Counted from the first letter of the stretch, positions 1 through 9,287 are shown. The stretch is 64,000 nucleotides of DNA from Henriciella sp. (GCF_029936995.1 NZ_JAPYRE010000004.1:310001-374000); one strand, 5' to 3'. Notes: generated by a model from the sequence alone, not told the origin. Numbers and translations are program-made.

Positions 1-391
1 CCACGCCCTGCAGGGTCAGGGCGCAAACAGCGATACCGATCGCCGCGATTCCCTGCACCGCGCTGCCTGCGCTCCAGGCCCATTTGCGCTGAGGCAGGCG
101 CCGCAGGCTGGCGGCGGTGAACAGCTGCGGCAAAAGCGCGCCGGATTCACGAACAGGGACAAGCAGACCGATAAACACCGCTGGTGCGCCAAGTTGTGTC
201 AGCAGCCATGAGAGAACCAGTTTCGGGTCGATCAGGCCGTCTGCTGTCTTGGTCGCCCCGAGCGAAACGATATGGGTCAGGAAGTTCTGCGGCTGGTGAT
301 TACAGGCGCTTTCGGGGATGTCCCGGCATACCCTGCCGTCATCCTCCGAGGTGATCATCCGGTAGACCTTGTCGAGTGTCGTCTGTGACAC
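1..391 (-). CDS. MFS transporter, N-terminal part (runs off left edge)
   Basis: About 130 N-terminal residues are visible. The start is GTG at 391, with AGGAGA seven bases upstream. After a polar N-terminus (SEDDGRVCRDIPESACNHQP) comes a first membrane segment (about residues 58-80, WLLTQLGAPAVFIGLLVPVR). A short basic cytoplasmic loop (RRLPQRKW) and the start of a second hydrophobic segment follow. This spacing, and the 'SGALLPQLF' motif after the first helix, fit a major facilitator superfamily permease. The substrate cannot be told from the fragment. An in-frame ATG lies ten codons downstream of the GTG, but the Shine-Dalgarno site supports the GTG. The gene is transcribed away from its right-hand neighbour, leaving a 209-base divergent intergenic region with nothing else recognisable. 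Confidence 0.75.
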   Translation of the reverse strand, partial: MSQTTLDKVYRMITSEDDGRVCRDIPESACNHQPQNFLTHIVSLGATKTADGLIDPKLVLSWLLTQLGAPAVFIGLLVPVRESGALLPQLFTAASLRRLPQRKWAWSAGSAVQGIAAIGIAVCALTLQGV

Positions 392-600
392 GCCTGGCTC
401 TCCTGTCAGTAATCCGCGTAGCGGAGGTAGCGCGTCGAGCCGACAAGGCAACCGGTTCCTTCGTGTTGCCGCGCCATTGCGTGCATGGCATTCAGGCCCA
501 ATCTGAAGATCGTTGCGGATGATGATGCGGACACGTCCTGCCAGCACATGAGACAGTCTGACGGGGGAACCGTTCACTTGCATACCGGTTTGATAATCTG

Positions 601-1203
601 ATGTCCGAGGCCGCTGCCCCAAAGAGAAAACGCTCCATTCGCCAGAGGGTCTCTGAGTGGGGGAAGGGGCCGTGGTCGCTTCCCGTCTCGGTTCTGATCG
701 GGTTTATCGAAAACACGATTGTCGTTGTGCCGGCGGAGCCGATCTACATGCCACTGATGGCATTGCGCCGGAAGACGGCTTGGCTGGTGGCTGCCGCGCT
801 CCTGCTTGGTAATGTGCTTGGCGGGCTCGTCATGTACTGGCTGGGTGCGGTCTTTGCCGACGATGCGATCCAGCCGCTGGTGACCATGCTGGATGCCAAT
901 GTGGCCTATGAAGACACGATGGCGAAACTGAAGACCGATGGCTTCGCGACGCTCTTCATGGTCGGTGTGACGCCATTCCCGTTCCAGGTGGGGACTGCGG
1001 CGGCCGGAGCGGCGGGATATTCGATTCCCCTGTTCATCATTGCCGTGACGCTTTCACGCTCAATCCGTTATTTCGCCGAAGCCGGGCTGGTCATGCTAGT
1101 TGGTGACAAGGCCGAGGCGATCATGAAGCGCCATGAACTGGAGCTGACGATTGTCGGGGCCATCCTGTTTGTCGCCTTCATCATCTACTTCCTGTTTTTC
1201 TGA
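601..1203 (+). CDS. YqaA-like VTT/DedA-superfamily membrane protein
   Basis: This is a 200-residue inner-membrane protein with a basic N-terminus and about four hydrophobic segments. The first block (FIENTIVVVPAEPIYMPLMA, about residues 36-55) resembles the E...P.E...P pattern of YqaA-type SNARE-associated/VTT proteins. The later segment GVTPFPFQVGTAAAGAAGY followed by SRSIRYFAEA matches the conserved 'TPxPxK...G...R.xRF' region of that family. VTT proteins are linked to membrane homeostasis and lipid flipping, but no specific substrate can be assigned. The ATG has no strong Shine-Dalgarno site. It is followed by the serine hydrolase gene after 83 bases. Confidence 0.7.
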   Translation: MSEAAAPKRKRSIRQRVSEWGKGPWSLPVSVLIGFIENTIVVVPAEPIYMPLMALRRKTAWLVAAALLLGNVLGGLVMYWLGAVFADDAIQPLVTMLDANVAYEDTMAKLKTDGFATLFMVGVTPFPFQVGTAAAGAAGYSIPLFIIAVTLSRSIRYFAEAGLVMLVGDKAEAIMKRHELELTIVGAILFVAFIIYFLFF

Positions 1204-1286
1204 CACTTGCCCCTGCGGCGCAGCTTGCAAGATATGCCCGCCTGACCGCAGTGTGAGCGCTGAGAGAGAACAAGGGAGACAGGCTC

Positions 1287-2489
1287 ATGGCTGACACGGT
1301 GAAGGGGGCATGCGACCCGAAATTCGCGGAACTGAAGGACGAGTTCGCGCGGAATTTCGAGGAACGCGGCGAGGCAGGGGCTTCGGTCTGTGTCAGCGTG
1401 AATGGCGAGACAGTGGTCGATCTGTGGGGCGGGGTTGCTGATACGACAAGCGCCGAGCCCTGGCAGGAAGACACGGTTTCAATCGTCTTCTCCTGTACCA
1501 AGGCCGCCGTGGCGCTGTGTGCGCACATCCTGATTGACCGGGGGGAGCTGGAACTCCAGGCGCCAGTCTCAAAGTACTGGCCGGAATACGCACAGAAGGG
1601 CAAGGAGAACACAACGGTCCAGATGATGCTGAACCATGAGAGTGCCTTGCCGGCCCTGCGGGCACCTGTGAAGGAAGGCGGCTTTCTGGACTGGGACTAT
1701 ATGATCAAGCGGCTTGAAGAAGAGGAACCCTTCTGGGAGCCGGGCACACGCAATGGCTATCACATGGTCAATTTCGGCTGGACGGTTGGTGAGCTCGTCC
1801 GCCGGGCCTCGGGCAAGTCGCTGGGGCAGTTCTTCGCAGAAGAGGTTGCCGGGCCAACGGGGGCCAACTTCCATATCGGTCTGCCGGAGGACGCAAAAGC
1901 CCACATCGCGCCGATCATCCCTTATGAACCGAAGCCGGATGACCCGCTTTCGGATTTCACCAAGTCGCTTCTCGCCGATCCGAATTCGGTACAGGCGCTG
2001 TCATTCGTGAACAATGGTGGCTGGAAGGCTAACCAGCGGGAAGCGCACAGGGCGCAGATTGGCGGTGCAGGCGGGATTTCCAATGCGCGTGGGCAGGTGG
2101 CCATGTATACGCCGCTCGCCTGCAATGACGGGCAGCTGGTCTCGAAGGACCGCCTGCACGCCATGTCGATGGTTTCTACCGCGACACAGCGTGACGCCAC
2201 ACTGCTTATCCCGACCCGGTTTGCCTCCGGCTTCATGAAATCTATGGACAACCGGGCGCTGGCCGGGGGGCAGGACCAGTCGGCCATCATGGGTGAGCAT
2301 GCATTCGGCCATGTCGGTGCGGGCGGACACATCGGTTTCGCCGATCCGGACTGTGGGATGGCGTTCAGCTATACCATGTCGAAGATGGGGCCGGGCCTGT
2401 TGATGAATGACCGCGGCCAGCCCCTGATCGATGCAGCCTACAGGGCGCTCGGCTATCGCACGAATGCGCCGGGTGCGTGGATCAGGTGA
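1287..2489 (+). CDS. Beta-lactamase-fold serine hydrolase (EstB/class C-like esterase)
   Basis: A 400-residue protein of the beta-lactamase (class C/EstB esterase) family. The catalytic SxxK motif is Ser69-Cys-Thr-Lys72 (VFSCTKAAVAL). The second-motif Tyr is probably Tyr158 in NGYHMVNFGW. A C-terminal HxG-like block (FGHVGAGGHIGFADP) takes the place of the KTG motif. No signal peptide is visible, so it is probably cytoplasmic and an esterase or amidase rather than a periplasmic beta-lactamase. The start is supported by GGGAGA upstream of the ATG. The gene converges with the downstream GGDEF-EAL gene, with only 15 bases between the stop codons. The substrate is unknown. Confidence 0.85.
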   Translation: MADTVKGACDPKFAELKDEFARNFEERGEAGASVCVSVNGETVVDLWGGVADTTSAEPWQEDTVSIVFSCTKAAVALCAHILIDRGELELQAPVSKYWPEYAQKGKENTTVQMMLNHESALPALRAPVKEGGFLDWDYMIKRLEEEEPFWEPGTRNGYHMVNFGWTVGELVRRASGKSLGQFFAEEVAGPTGANFHIGLPEDAKAHIAPIIPYEPKPDDPLSDFTKSLLADPNSVQALSFVNNGGWKANQREAHRAQIGGAGGISNARGQVAMYTPLACNDGQLVSKDRLHAMSMVSTATQRDATLLIPTRFASGFMKSMDNRALAGGQDQSAIMGEHAFGHVGAGGHIGFADPDCGMAFSYTMSKMGPGLLMNDRGQPLIDAAYRALGYRTNAPGAWIR

Positions 2490-2504
2490 TGTAAGGCGCC
2501 GGGA

Positions 2505-4517
2505 TTATCCAGCCGCCTGGCTGCCCGGCGGGGACAGACGTGTCTCTGCCTCGATCTGGAGGACCATGTGCGTGTCGCCGGCCGACAGCGGCTTGGAATA
2601 ATAATAGCCCTGTATGAGCTGGCCGCCGAGGTCGCAGACAAGGTCGAACTGTTCCTGTGTCTCGACGCCTTCGACGATACAACCGATCTCTAGATTTTCG
2701 CACAGGCTGAGTATGGAACGCAGGACGTTAGCGCTGCGCGAATTCAGTGTGAGGTCGCGGATGAAACTGCGGTCGACTTTCAGGATGTCGATTGGCAGGC
2801 GGTGGACATAGGCGAGACTGGAGAAGCCTGTTCCGAAATCGTCAATCGCGACATGCGCACCGGAGCTGCGAATATGGTTGAGCACTTCCATAGAGCTGTC
2901 GAAATCATTCATCACCGCTGATTCCGTGATCTCGAAAATCAGTCGGTTCATCGGGAGACCGGCCTGGTCGGCAATGGAGAGCAGTCGCATGATCGGGCCT
3001 GTCGAGGTCAGGCTTGTGGCAGACAGGTTGAAGCTGAGCGTAAGTTCACCGGGCCAGTGCCGGGCTTCGGCGACGGCCTTGCGGAACAGGACTTCGGTCA
3101 GGCGCCCGATCATGCCGATGTTTTCCGCAGCCTTTATGAACAGGTCCGGGCGAATTCGGCCAAGCGTCGGACTGTACCAGCGGGCAAGGGCTTCAAGCCC
3201 TTTTGTGTGACCTCGCTCAAGATCCAGGACAGGCTGGAATTCGACCGACATCTCCTTTTCCAGGTCCGCATGGCGGAGCGCCTGCTCCAGGGCGCTGTTG
3301 GCAAAGATCAGGCGTTCATGCTCATGCGAGAAGAAGACCGGCTCTGACTTGGAATTCTGTTTGGCAAAATAGAGCGCGTAGTCAGCACGGTCGAAGAGCA
3401 GGCTGCGCGTGTTGGCCGCTGCCGGGAAGCGGGCCATGCCCGCCGTCGCGCTGAGATTGGCAGAGCCTTCCTCGAAACGGTAGGTCTCCCGCAGCTTCTG
3501 ACAGGCTGCATTGGCCATGGCCATGACGTCCTCATCGGCGCCGGGGGTGCGTATCAGCAGGCCGAATTCGTCGCCGCCGAGGCGGGCTACTGTGACTTGC
3601 TGAGCGTCGAACAGGCCGGTCAGGCGGTCTGCCGTCTGTATGAGAACCTGATCACCGGCCGGATGGCCGAACACGTCATTGACCGGTTTGAAGCCATCCA
3701 GGTCGAGCAGGGCGACCACGAATTCGCTGCTGTCGCGCTCATGCTGAAGGACGCATCTGTCTATCTCGGCAAGGAACTGCCGCCGGTTGGCGAGGCCGGT
3801 CAGGCTGTCAGTATTGGCGAGACGCTTGTTTTCGTCATTCAGGGATTTTAGCCGTATGTGCTGTTTTTTCTGCCTTTTTTCCTGCACGACCATATGGGCG
3901 AAATCGCGCTCGCTTCGCAGTATGAGAGTCGCGAAGACCAGTGTGATGACTGCCATGTTCAGGGCAATCGCCATCAGGACGAACTGACGGGAGGATACAA
4001 GGAAGATGCAGGTTACTGCGGCAACGACGAAGAGAAGCATCATGGCCGACTGACGCAGGTGCATCAGGCAGAAGGCGCATACAAAAGTGGTTACACCAAT
4101 GAAGAAAACGACCTGCGCATGCTGTTCCGCATTGCCATACTGGTAAAAGGCCAGGCCCCAGCCGGAGAGGACAAGCGCCAGGACTGGCGTCTGCAGGACG
4201 GTCTTCCGAAGACTGTGAGTGATGTAGTCGTCGCTTAGAGGTTTATTGCGATTTCGAAGGTGAATGCTTGTGCGGACAATGCTGAAAAAGAGCACAATGG
4301 CCGGGATCACCATCGTCAGCACGACAGGCGCGGTCGACAGGTGTGTGCCGGCGACCATGAACATGTTGATCAGTATGATCCCGTACATCAGTGGAATCTG
4401 CCGGTTCAGGGCGCGGTAACGGGCCCGGTTGAGCTCGCTGTCGTCTTCTCTGACCGCCAGGAATGATTTCAGGCTGTGCAGCAAATCCCGATCCTTCGCT
4501 TGAGTACAGGTTTGCAT
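2505..4517 (-). CDS. Membrane-anchored GGDEF-EAL cyclic-di-GMP enzyme
   Basis: This 670-residue protein has an N-terminal membrane domain of about six helices (residues 45-205), a short coiled linker, a GGDEF domain (about 235-395) and an EAL domain (about 415-655). The GGDEF motif is intact at 314-318, but no RxxD inhibitory site precedes it. The EAL domain keeps EAL (442-444), FNLSA, ITES, DDFGTGFSSL (559-568), ILKVD and EGVET. Both diguanylate cyclase and phosphodiesterase activity are therefore possible. It would make or break cyclic di-GMP at the inner membrane in response to an unknown signal. The sensor is a MASE-like membrane domain, not a PAS or HAMP domain. The gene stands alone. 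Confidence 0.92.
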   Translation of the reverse strand: MQTCTQAKDRDLLHSLKSFLAVREDDSELNRARYRALNRQIPLMYGIILINMFMVAGTHLSTAPVVLTMVIPAIVLFFSIVRTSIHLRNRNKPLSDDYITHSLRKTVLQTPVLALVLSGWGLAFYQYGNAEQHAQVVFFIGVTTFVCAFCLMHLRQSAMMLLFVVAAVTCIFLVSSRQFVLMAIALNMAVITLVFATLILRSERDFAHMVVQEKRQKKQHIRLKSLNDENKRLANTDSLTGLANRRQFLAEIDRCVLQHERDSSEFVVALLDLDGFKPVNDVFGHPAGDQVLIQTADRLTGLFDAQQVTVARLGGDEFGLLIRTPGADEDVMAMANAACQKLRETYRFEEGSANLSATAGMARFPAAANTRSLLFDRADYALYFAKQNSKSEPVFFSHEHERLIFANSALEQALRHADLEKEMSVEFQPVLDLERGHTKGLEALARWYSPTLGRIRPDLFIKAAENIGMIGRLTEVLFRKAVAEARHWPGELTLSFNLSATSLTSTGPIMRLLSIADQAGLPMNRLIFEITESAVMNDFDSSMEVLNHIRSSGAHVAIDDFGTGFSSLAYVHRLPIDILKVDRSFIRDLTLNSRSANVLRSILSLCENLEIGCIVEGVETQEQFDLVCDLGGQLIQGYYYSKPLSAGDTHMVLQIEAETRLSPPGSQAAG

Positions 4518-4715
4518 GTATCGAAGTCATTTTAAATCGGCCTTACGGCGATAGAGCAGATTTGATGGATCGCCATTAAGCCCCGGGTAAGTTACAGTTT
4601 CAGCCTGCCGGATACCTTCCGGGCTGCTGCTCATGGCCCGACTTGCAGGCGCCCGGCTTGCCCTTGGCTGGTCAGACCGCCACATGAGCGATCAGTTTAT
4701 CCAGGGGAGATATCC

Positions 4716-5636
4716 GTGAGCGCCCTTTCATCCCAACCTGAAGACTTCGTTGCCAGCTTCTCGTCCGACACGCTTCCCGTGAGTGGACGCATTGTGAAGA
4801 TGGGGCGGCAATCCCTTTCGCCGATCCTCCAGCGCCATGCTTATCCTGATCATCTGGGGGAAATCCTTGGTGAGGCGATGATGCTGGCGACGCTGGTCGG
4901 GTCCGGCCTGAAATTCGATGGCCGCGTCATGACGCAGGCTGAAGGCGACGGGCCGATTTCGATGCTTGTCGGAGAGTATCGCAAGGATGGCGGTGTGCGC
5001 GCCTATGCGCGTTTTGAGCAGGAGCGATGGGCCTATCTGGAAAAGGTCAACAAGGGCGAGAAGCCCCATATGCCCCAGCTGTTCGGCCCGATGGGAGCGC
5101 TCGGTCTGATCATGGTGCACAACAGTGAAACGGCCCAGCCCTATCAGGGGATTGTTCCGCTCGCGAAAGGCTCACTGGCTGAATGCGCCGAGGACTATTT
5201 CCAGAAATCCGAACAGATCGATACTTGCCTGGCCATGTCGGTTGCCCGCGATGCGGCCGGAGAGTGGCATGGTGGTGGGCTGATGATCCAGCGTATCGCT
5301 GGGGATGAAGCCCGCGGCGACACAATGGATGGCTGGCGGGAGGCCCAGGCCCTCTTTGGCACGCTGACGCCTGAAGAGCTGCGCTCGGAGGAATTGTCGG
5401 CGGCTGACCTGCTGTTCCGCCTGTTCCATGAGGGTGGCGTGCGCATGGAAGCGCCGCAACTCCTGAACGATCATTGCACGTGCAATGAAGATCGCCTGAA
5501 GGGAACCCTTGCCGGTATGTCGGATGAATCCCTGCGCGAGATGGTCGAGCCAGATGGGATGCTGAAGGTCGACTGCCAGTTCTGCGCGCGCCATTACGAT
5601 ATCCCGATCGATGCCGTAACGGACACCACGAATTAG
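4716..5636 (+). CDS. hslO: Redox-regulated chaperone Hsp33
   Basis: Hsp33 of 306 residues, a usual length. The C-terminal zinc centre is complete: a CxC pair at Cys254/Cys256 (DHCTCNED) and a CxxC pair at Cys287/Cys290 (DCQFC). In the reduced state these bind zinc. Oxidation forms disulfides and turns the protein into an ATP-independent holdase against oxidative unfolding. The start is GTG at 4716, with GGGGAGA seven bases upstream. The gene stands alone, with a GC-rich hairpin about 50 bases after the stop. Confidence 0.95.
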   Translation: MSALSSQPEDFVASFSSDTLPVSGRIVKMGRQSLSPILQRHAYPDHLGEILGEAMMLATLVGSGLKFDGRVMTQAEGDGPISMLVGEYRKDGGVRAYARFEQERWAYLEKVNKGEKPHMPQLFGPMGALGLIMVHNSETAQPYQGIVPLAKGSLAECAEDYFQKSEQIDTCLAMSVARDAAGEWHGGGLMIQRIAGDEARGDTMDGWREAQALFGTLTPEELRSEELSAADLLFRLFHEGGVRMEAPQLLNDHCTCNEDRLKGTLAGMSDESLREMVEPDGMLKVDCQFCARHYDIPIDAVTDTTN

Positions 5637-5686
5637 GCCGCTGCTGGCGATCTTCTCTGGCTTTGGAGAGACTGGCAATGTCAGGC

Positions 5687-5715
5687 GCGGCCGGCTTTCT
5701 GCCGGCCGCAAATTT
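5687..5715 (+). terminator. Hairpin with AAATTT tail after hslO
   Basis: GCGGCCGGC-TTTCT-GCCGGCCGC forms a perfect 9-bp stem (5687-5709) followed by AAATTT. It lies 50 bases after the hslO stop codon. The T tract is weak, so it may be an intrinsic terminator or a stabilising 3' hairpin. Confidence 0.5.
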
Positions 5716-5896
5716 ACCTGTGCACCTGTCCGTTCATGGACTTGCAGCCCTGTAATGCCTGATATGGCTGAGGGGTTCCCGTATGGCCACAGCCTGCAAG
5801 GCCAGGCAGACCGTGCGGGCAGACCCGGCGTCATGTCTCGTCAGGCCAGCGCGGCATTCCTATGTTAGCCAGATAGCCAAGCAGGGAGGATAAGGC

Positions 5897-6916
5897 ATGA
5901 GCGTTACGAACAAGATCTGGAAGCTGCGTAAGCGCCCGGTCGGGGACGTCAGTGAGGGCGATCTCGAATTCGTCGAGGAGCCCGTGCGCGCGCTTGAGGA
6001 TGGGGAGGTGCGTATCCGGACCGTTTTCCTGTCACTCGACCCGACCAACCGTATCTGGATGTCGGACCGGGACCAGTACATGCCGCCTGTCGAGATTGGT
6101 GATCCAATGCGTGGCGGCGGCATCGCGATTGTCGAGGAGAGCCGCTTTGACGGTCTGGCGCCGGGGGATGTTGTCAATTCCGGGCTCGGTCAGTGGTCGC
6201 TCTACATGATCAAGCGCGGTGAGGAGGTAAACAAGCTGCCCGACATTCCCGGCGTGCCGCTCACGGCCTTCATGGGACCGCTCGGCATGACGGGCATGAC
6301 CGCCTATTTCGGCCTGATGGACATTGGCAAGCCGAAAAAGGGCGAGACGGTTGTCGTCTCTGCGGCGGCCGGGGCTGTCGGTTCCATGGTCGGCCAGATT
6401 GCCAAGATACAGGGCTGCCGGGCTGTCGGAATTGCCGGGTCTGACGAGAAGTGCCGCTGGCTGACGGAAACGGCCGGTTTCGATGCGGCGATCAACTACA
6501 AGAAGGAGGATGTTGCTGCCGGGCTGGACAGGCATTGCCCGGACGGAATCGATGTGAACTTCGAGAATGTCGGCGGGGAAATCATGGACACGATCCTGCC
6601 GCGCCTGAACGATTTTGCACGTATGCCGCTTTGCGGGCTGATCTCATCCTACAATGCGACCGAGCCTGTGCCGGGCCCCTATAATTTTGCGATGTTCCTG
6701 ATGCGGCATGTGACGCTCAAAGGCTATATCGTGACCGACTATATGGAGCGCTTCCCGGAAGGTATGCAGGCGATGGGCCAATGGCTCTCGGAAGGCAAGC
6801 TGCGGTTCGAAACAGATGTTGTCGAAGGGCTGGAAAATGCGCCAGCATCGCTTGAGCGCCTGTTCACTGGCAAGAATCTCGGCAAGCTTGTTGTAAAGGT
6901 TTCGGAGCCTGAATGA
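5897..6916 (+). CDS. Zinc-free MDR-family NADP-dependent oxidoreductase (CurA/PTGR-like)
   Basis: A 339-residue medium-chain dehydrogenase/reductase of the leukotriene B4 dehydrogenase / curcumin reductase type. The N-terminal block LSLDPTNRIWMSD replaces the zinc-site region of alcohol dehydrogenases. The Rossmann motif is VSAAAGAVGSMVGQIAKIQG (about residues 153-172), and GIAGSDEKCRWL follows. Enzymes of this group reduce the double bond of alpha,beta-unsaturated ketones or aldehydes with NADPH. The ATG is preceded by GGGAGGATAAGGC. The stop overlaps the next start (ATGA), so it is probably co-transcribed with the small membrane protein behind it. Confidence 0.88.
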   Translation: MSVTNKIWKLRKRPVGDVSEGDLEFVEEPVRALEDGEVRIRTVFLSLDPTNRIWMSDRDQYMPPVEIGDPMRGGGIAIVEESRFDGLAPGDVVNSGLGQWSLYMIKRGEEVNKLPDIPGVPLTAFMGPLGMTGMTAYFGLMDIGKPKKGETVVVSAAAGAVGSMVGQIAKIQGCRAVGIAGSDEKCRWLTETAGFDAAINYKKEDVAAGLDRHCPDGIDVNFENVGGEIMDTILPRLNDFARMPLCGLISSYNATEPVPGPYNFAMFLMRHVTLKGYIVTDYMERFPEGMQAMGQWLSEGKLRFETDVVEGLENAPASLERLFTGKNLGKLVVKVSEPE

Positions 6917-7245
6917 CGAAGATCCTGCGAATTGCCTGGCTGGCCGTGTTCCTGATCGCCTATGCGGTTCTGGTCAGCCTGCAATTTGCGGGGCAGGGCG
7001 CGGGCGGAGATGTCCTCGGCTTTGTGCGTATCTGGCTCCCGGTATCGGGCGCGATGATGTTCTGCCTGGCCTATCTGCTGCCGCGTGAACCAGCGGTATG
7101 GGCGGTGCCTCTGCTGGCTTATCTGCTGCCCGCCGCATGGTTCAGGGAGGCAGGCTTCGTCAATCCAGTCCATATACTCCTGCTGGTGGTCGCCTCGGGG
7201 GCTTCAGCCTGGGTTTTCAGGAAATATCTCTCTGAGAGCGCGTGA
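6913..7245 (+). CDS. Small membrane protein of unknown function
   Basis: A 110-residue, strongly hydrophobic protein with three or four probable membrane segments (about residues 5-25, 38-58, 62-82 and 87-104) and short loops. It starts within the stop codon of the oxidoreductase (ATGA), so translation is probably coupled. No catalytic motif was recognised. Confidence 0.65.
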   Translation: MTKILRIAWLAVFLIAYAVLVSLQFAGQGAGGDVLGFVRIWLPVSGAMMFCLAYLLPREPAVWAVPLLAYLLPAAWFREAGFVNPVHILLLVVASGASAWVFRKYLSESA

Positions 7246-7307
7246 TGCCGTCTGACTGGCGTGTATGAGGAAAACGCGCTATTCTCCTGTTTTGGGGAGG
7301 ATAAATC

Positions 7308-7754
7308 ATGACAGATACAGCAAGTGAAGCACATCGTCGGACACCTTGGCATCTCTGGGTCGTGGGTGTGGTCTCATTGCTCTGGAACGGCATGGGTGTC
7401 GCTGACTTCACGATGACCCAGATACATTTCGAACCCTATATGAGCGGGTTCACGGAAGAACAGCTCGCCTTCTTCTACAGCTTCCCCGACTGGGCGGTGA
7501 TCAACTGGGCGATTGGTGTCTTTGGCGCACTGGCCGGGTCCATCCTTCTCCTGCTGAAGCTGAAATGGGCCGAACCGGCCTTCGCGCTTTCGCTACTCGC
7601 CCTGCTGGTGGGGACGGTTTACTGGTATGGTTTCACAGATGCCTATGCCGTGACAGGTATGGGAGCGGCTATCTTCAATGGTGTGCTGGTTGTCGTCGCC
7701 ATTCTGCTCCTGCTCTATGCCCGCGCCCTGAGCCGGAGTGGTGTGCTGCACTAA
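7308..7754 (+). CDS. Four-helix membrane protein of unknown function
   Basis: A 148-residue integral membrane protein. A polar N-terminus (MTDTASEAHRRTPWHLW) is followed by about four hydrophobic segments (15-35, 66-88, 92-112 and 117-138). The loop between the first two contains FEPYMSGFTEEQLAFFYSFP. GGGGAGG lies 8 bases before the ATG, so the start is good. It follows the previous gene by 62 bases on the same strand and converges with a 50-residue gene. I do not recognise a function. Confidence 0.7.
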   Translation: MTDTASEAHRRTPWHLWVVGVVSLLWNGMGVADFTMTQIHFEPYMSGFTEEQLAFFYSFPDWAVINWAIGVFGALAGSILLLLKLKWAEPAFALSLLALLVGTVYWYGFTDAYAVTGMGAAIFNGVLVVVAILLLLYARALSRSGVLH

Positions 7755-7763
7755 CCTTTAGGC

Positions 7764-7916
7764 CTAGCCCTTGCGCTTGACAGCACCCTTGAAGGTAAAG
7801 CTGAAAGCAAGCGACAGTATAAGCGGCACCCAGATGGGAAGGGTGCCGAGGCCCGGCGTCTCAAGGGCGGCGGCAAGGTGATCGTCCACGCACCACCACA
7901 GCAGAAATAGGAACAT
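7764..7916 (-). CDS. 50-residue single-pass membrane protein
   Basis: A small minus-strand gene. AGGAGG sits nine bases before the ATG at 7916, a near-ideal ribosome binding site. The product starts MFLFLLWWCVDDH, has a hydrophobic helix at about 25-43 (TLPIWVPLILSLAFSFTF) and ends in a basic tail (KGAVKRKG). A longer reading frame continues upstream, but the ribosome site marks the short form. Function is unknown. It lies back to back with the first GTA gene and separates it from the upstream genes. Confidence 0.6.
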   Translation of the reverse strand: MFLFLLWWCVDDHLAAALETPGLGTLPIWVPLILSLAFSFTFKGAVKRKG

Positions 7917-7973
7917 GGGCTGTCTCCTCCTTGCAGTCTGTGATGATAGCGCGTGGCGGGCCGGACGCAATCT

Positions 7974-8007
7974 GTCCGACCGGGCCGGGTGTCCGGCTAA
8001 AGCTCCT
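7974..8007 (+). promoter_or_regulatory. Candidate GTA promoter element, copy 1 (before terminase)
   Basis: GTCCGACCGGGCC (7974-7986), ten bases, CTAA (7997-8000), two bases, CTCCT (8003-8007). The same architecture with an identical 13-mer and identical 10-base spacing occurs before the portal gene, and a diverged copy lies before the lysis module. If CTAA lies in the -10 region, the terminase mRNA would start almost at its ATG (8010) and be leaderless. This fits the lack of a Shine-Dalgarno site there. The regulatory role is inferred from position. Confidence 0.45.
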
Positions 8008-8009
8008 TT

Positions 8010-9287
8010 ATGGAGAATGAGCATCTGACCAGAAGCGCAGGCGGCGAGACGAAGAGTTTCCTGCTCAGCGCACGCGAAACGCAATGTGCGCCAACCGGGG
8101 ATTGGCGGACATGGCTGTTCATGGGAGGGCGCGGCGCGGGCAAGACACGCGCCGGAGCCGAATGGGTTCGCCTGAGCGCCCTGTTCGGTGGATGCCGTCG
8201 GATTGCGCTCGTCGGGCCAACCTTCAGCGATGTACGCGAAGTCATGATCGAGGGCGAGTCCGGTTTGCGCCGCATCGCGCGCGCGGATGAGACAGCGCCT
8301 GTCTACGAAGTCTCCAGACATAGGCTTGTCTGGCCGAATGGCGCGGCGGCCTATGCCTTCTCGGCGGAAGACCCCGATAGCCTGCGCGGGCCCCAGTTCG
8401 ATGCGGCCTGGTGTGACGAGATCGCGGCCTGGAAGGAGGGCGGCGCGGTCTGGGACATGTTGCAGATGGCGCTCAGGCTTGGCCCGGCTCCGCGTATCGT
8501 GGCGACCACAACCCCCAAGCCTGTGCCCCTGATCCGCCAGCTTGCTGCTGATCCGACTGTTGCCATGACGCGCGCGAAGACCGGGGAGAATGCGGCCAAT
8601 CTTTCATCTGCATTCCTCGCGCATGTCGAGCGCGTCTATGGCGGGACCACGCTCGGGCGCCAGGAGATGGATGGGGAACTTCTCGATAATGTAGAGGGCG
8701 CACTCTGGACAAGGGCACAGCTCCGGGAGGCACGTTCGCTGGCGCCGCCAGGGCAGATGAGTGACATCATCGTGGCTGTCGATCCGCCAGCCAGTGTGGG
8801 AGCGTCCGCCGATGCCTGCGGGATCATCGCGGCGGGCCGGTGTCGTCCGCCAGGCGGGCAGGTGATGGCCTGTATTCTCGCGGACACCACGGTGCGCGGG
8901 CTTTCCCCGCTGGACTGGGCGAGGCGTGTTGTGGAGACGGCACGCATGGTGGGCGCGCGGCGGGTGATCGCCGAAGCCAATCAGGGCGGGGAGATGGTGC
9001 GCAGCATCCTGCTGTCGGCGGGGTGCGACGTGCCGGTGATCCTGCAACATGCCCGCATTTCGAAGCGGGCACGCGCCTTGCCGGTCGCCGCGCTCTACGA
9101 GCAGGGACGGGTCTTCCATCTCGGCGACTTCAAGGCGCTGGAAGACGAGATGCTGACTTTCGGTACGTCAGCCATGCGCGGCTCGCCGGACCGGGTCGAT
9201 GCTTTGGTCTGGGCGCTCGATGCGCTGGTGGTCGAACCGCCCTTCAGCCCGAGTATCCGGCGGCTGGACTGGATGGCGGGGGACTGA
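8010..9287 (+). CDS. GTA large terminase subunit (gp2, TerL)
   Basis: A 425-residue DNA-packaging motor, gp2 of RcGTA-type gene transfer agents. The N-terminal ATPase has Walker A GRGAGKT (residues 40-46) in GGRGAGKTRAGAEW and Walker B/catalytic Glu AAWCDEI (about 132-138). The C-terminal RNase H-like nuclease begins with IIVAVDPPASVG (about 251-262). It packs host DNA into capsids in headful fashion. It is the first gene of the cluster; no small terminase (g1) is seen next to it. There is no clear ribosome binding site before the ATG. Confidence 0.92.
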   Translation: MENEHLTRSAGGETKSFLLSARETQCAPTGDWRTWLFMGGRGAGKTRAGAEWVRLSALFGGCRRIALVGPTFSDVREVMIEGESGLRRIARADETAPVYEVSRHRLVWPNGAAAYAFSAEDPDSLRGPQFDAAWCDEIAAWKEGGAVWDMLQMALRLGPAPRIVATTTPKPVPLIRQLAADPTVAMTRAKTGENAANLSSAFLAHVERVYGGTTLGRQEMDGELLDNVEGALWTRAQLREARSLAPPGQMSDIIVAVDPPASVGASADACGIIAAGRCRPPGGQVMACILADTTVRGLSPLDWARRVVETARMVGARRVIAEANQGGEMVRSILLSAGCDVPVILQHARISKRARALPVAALYEQGRVFHLGDFKALEDEMLTFGTSAMRGSPDRVDALVWALDALVVEPPFSPSIRRLDWMAGD

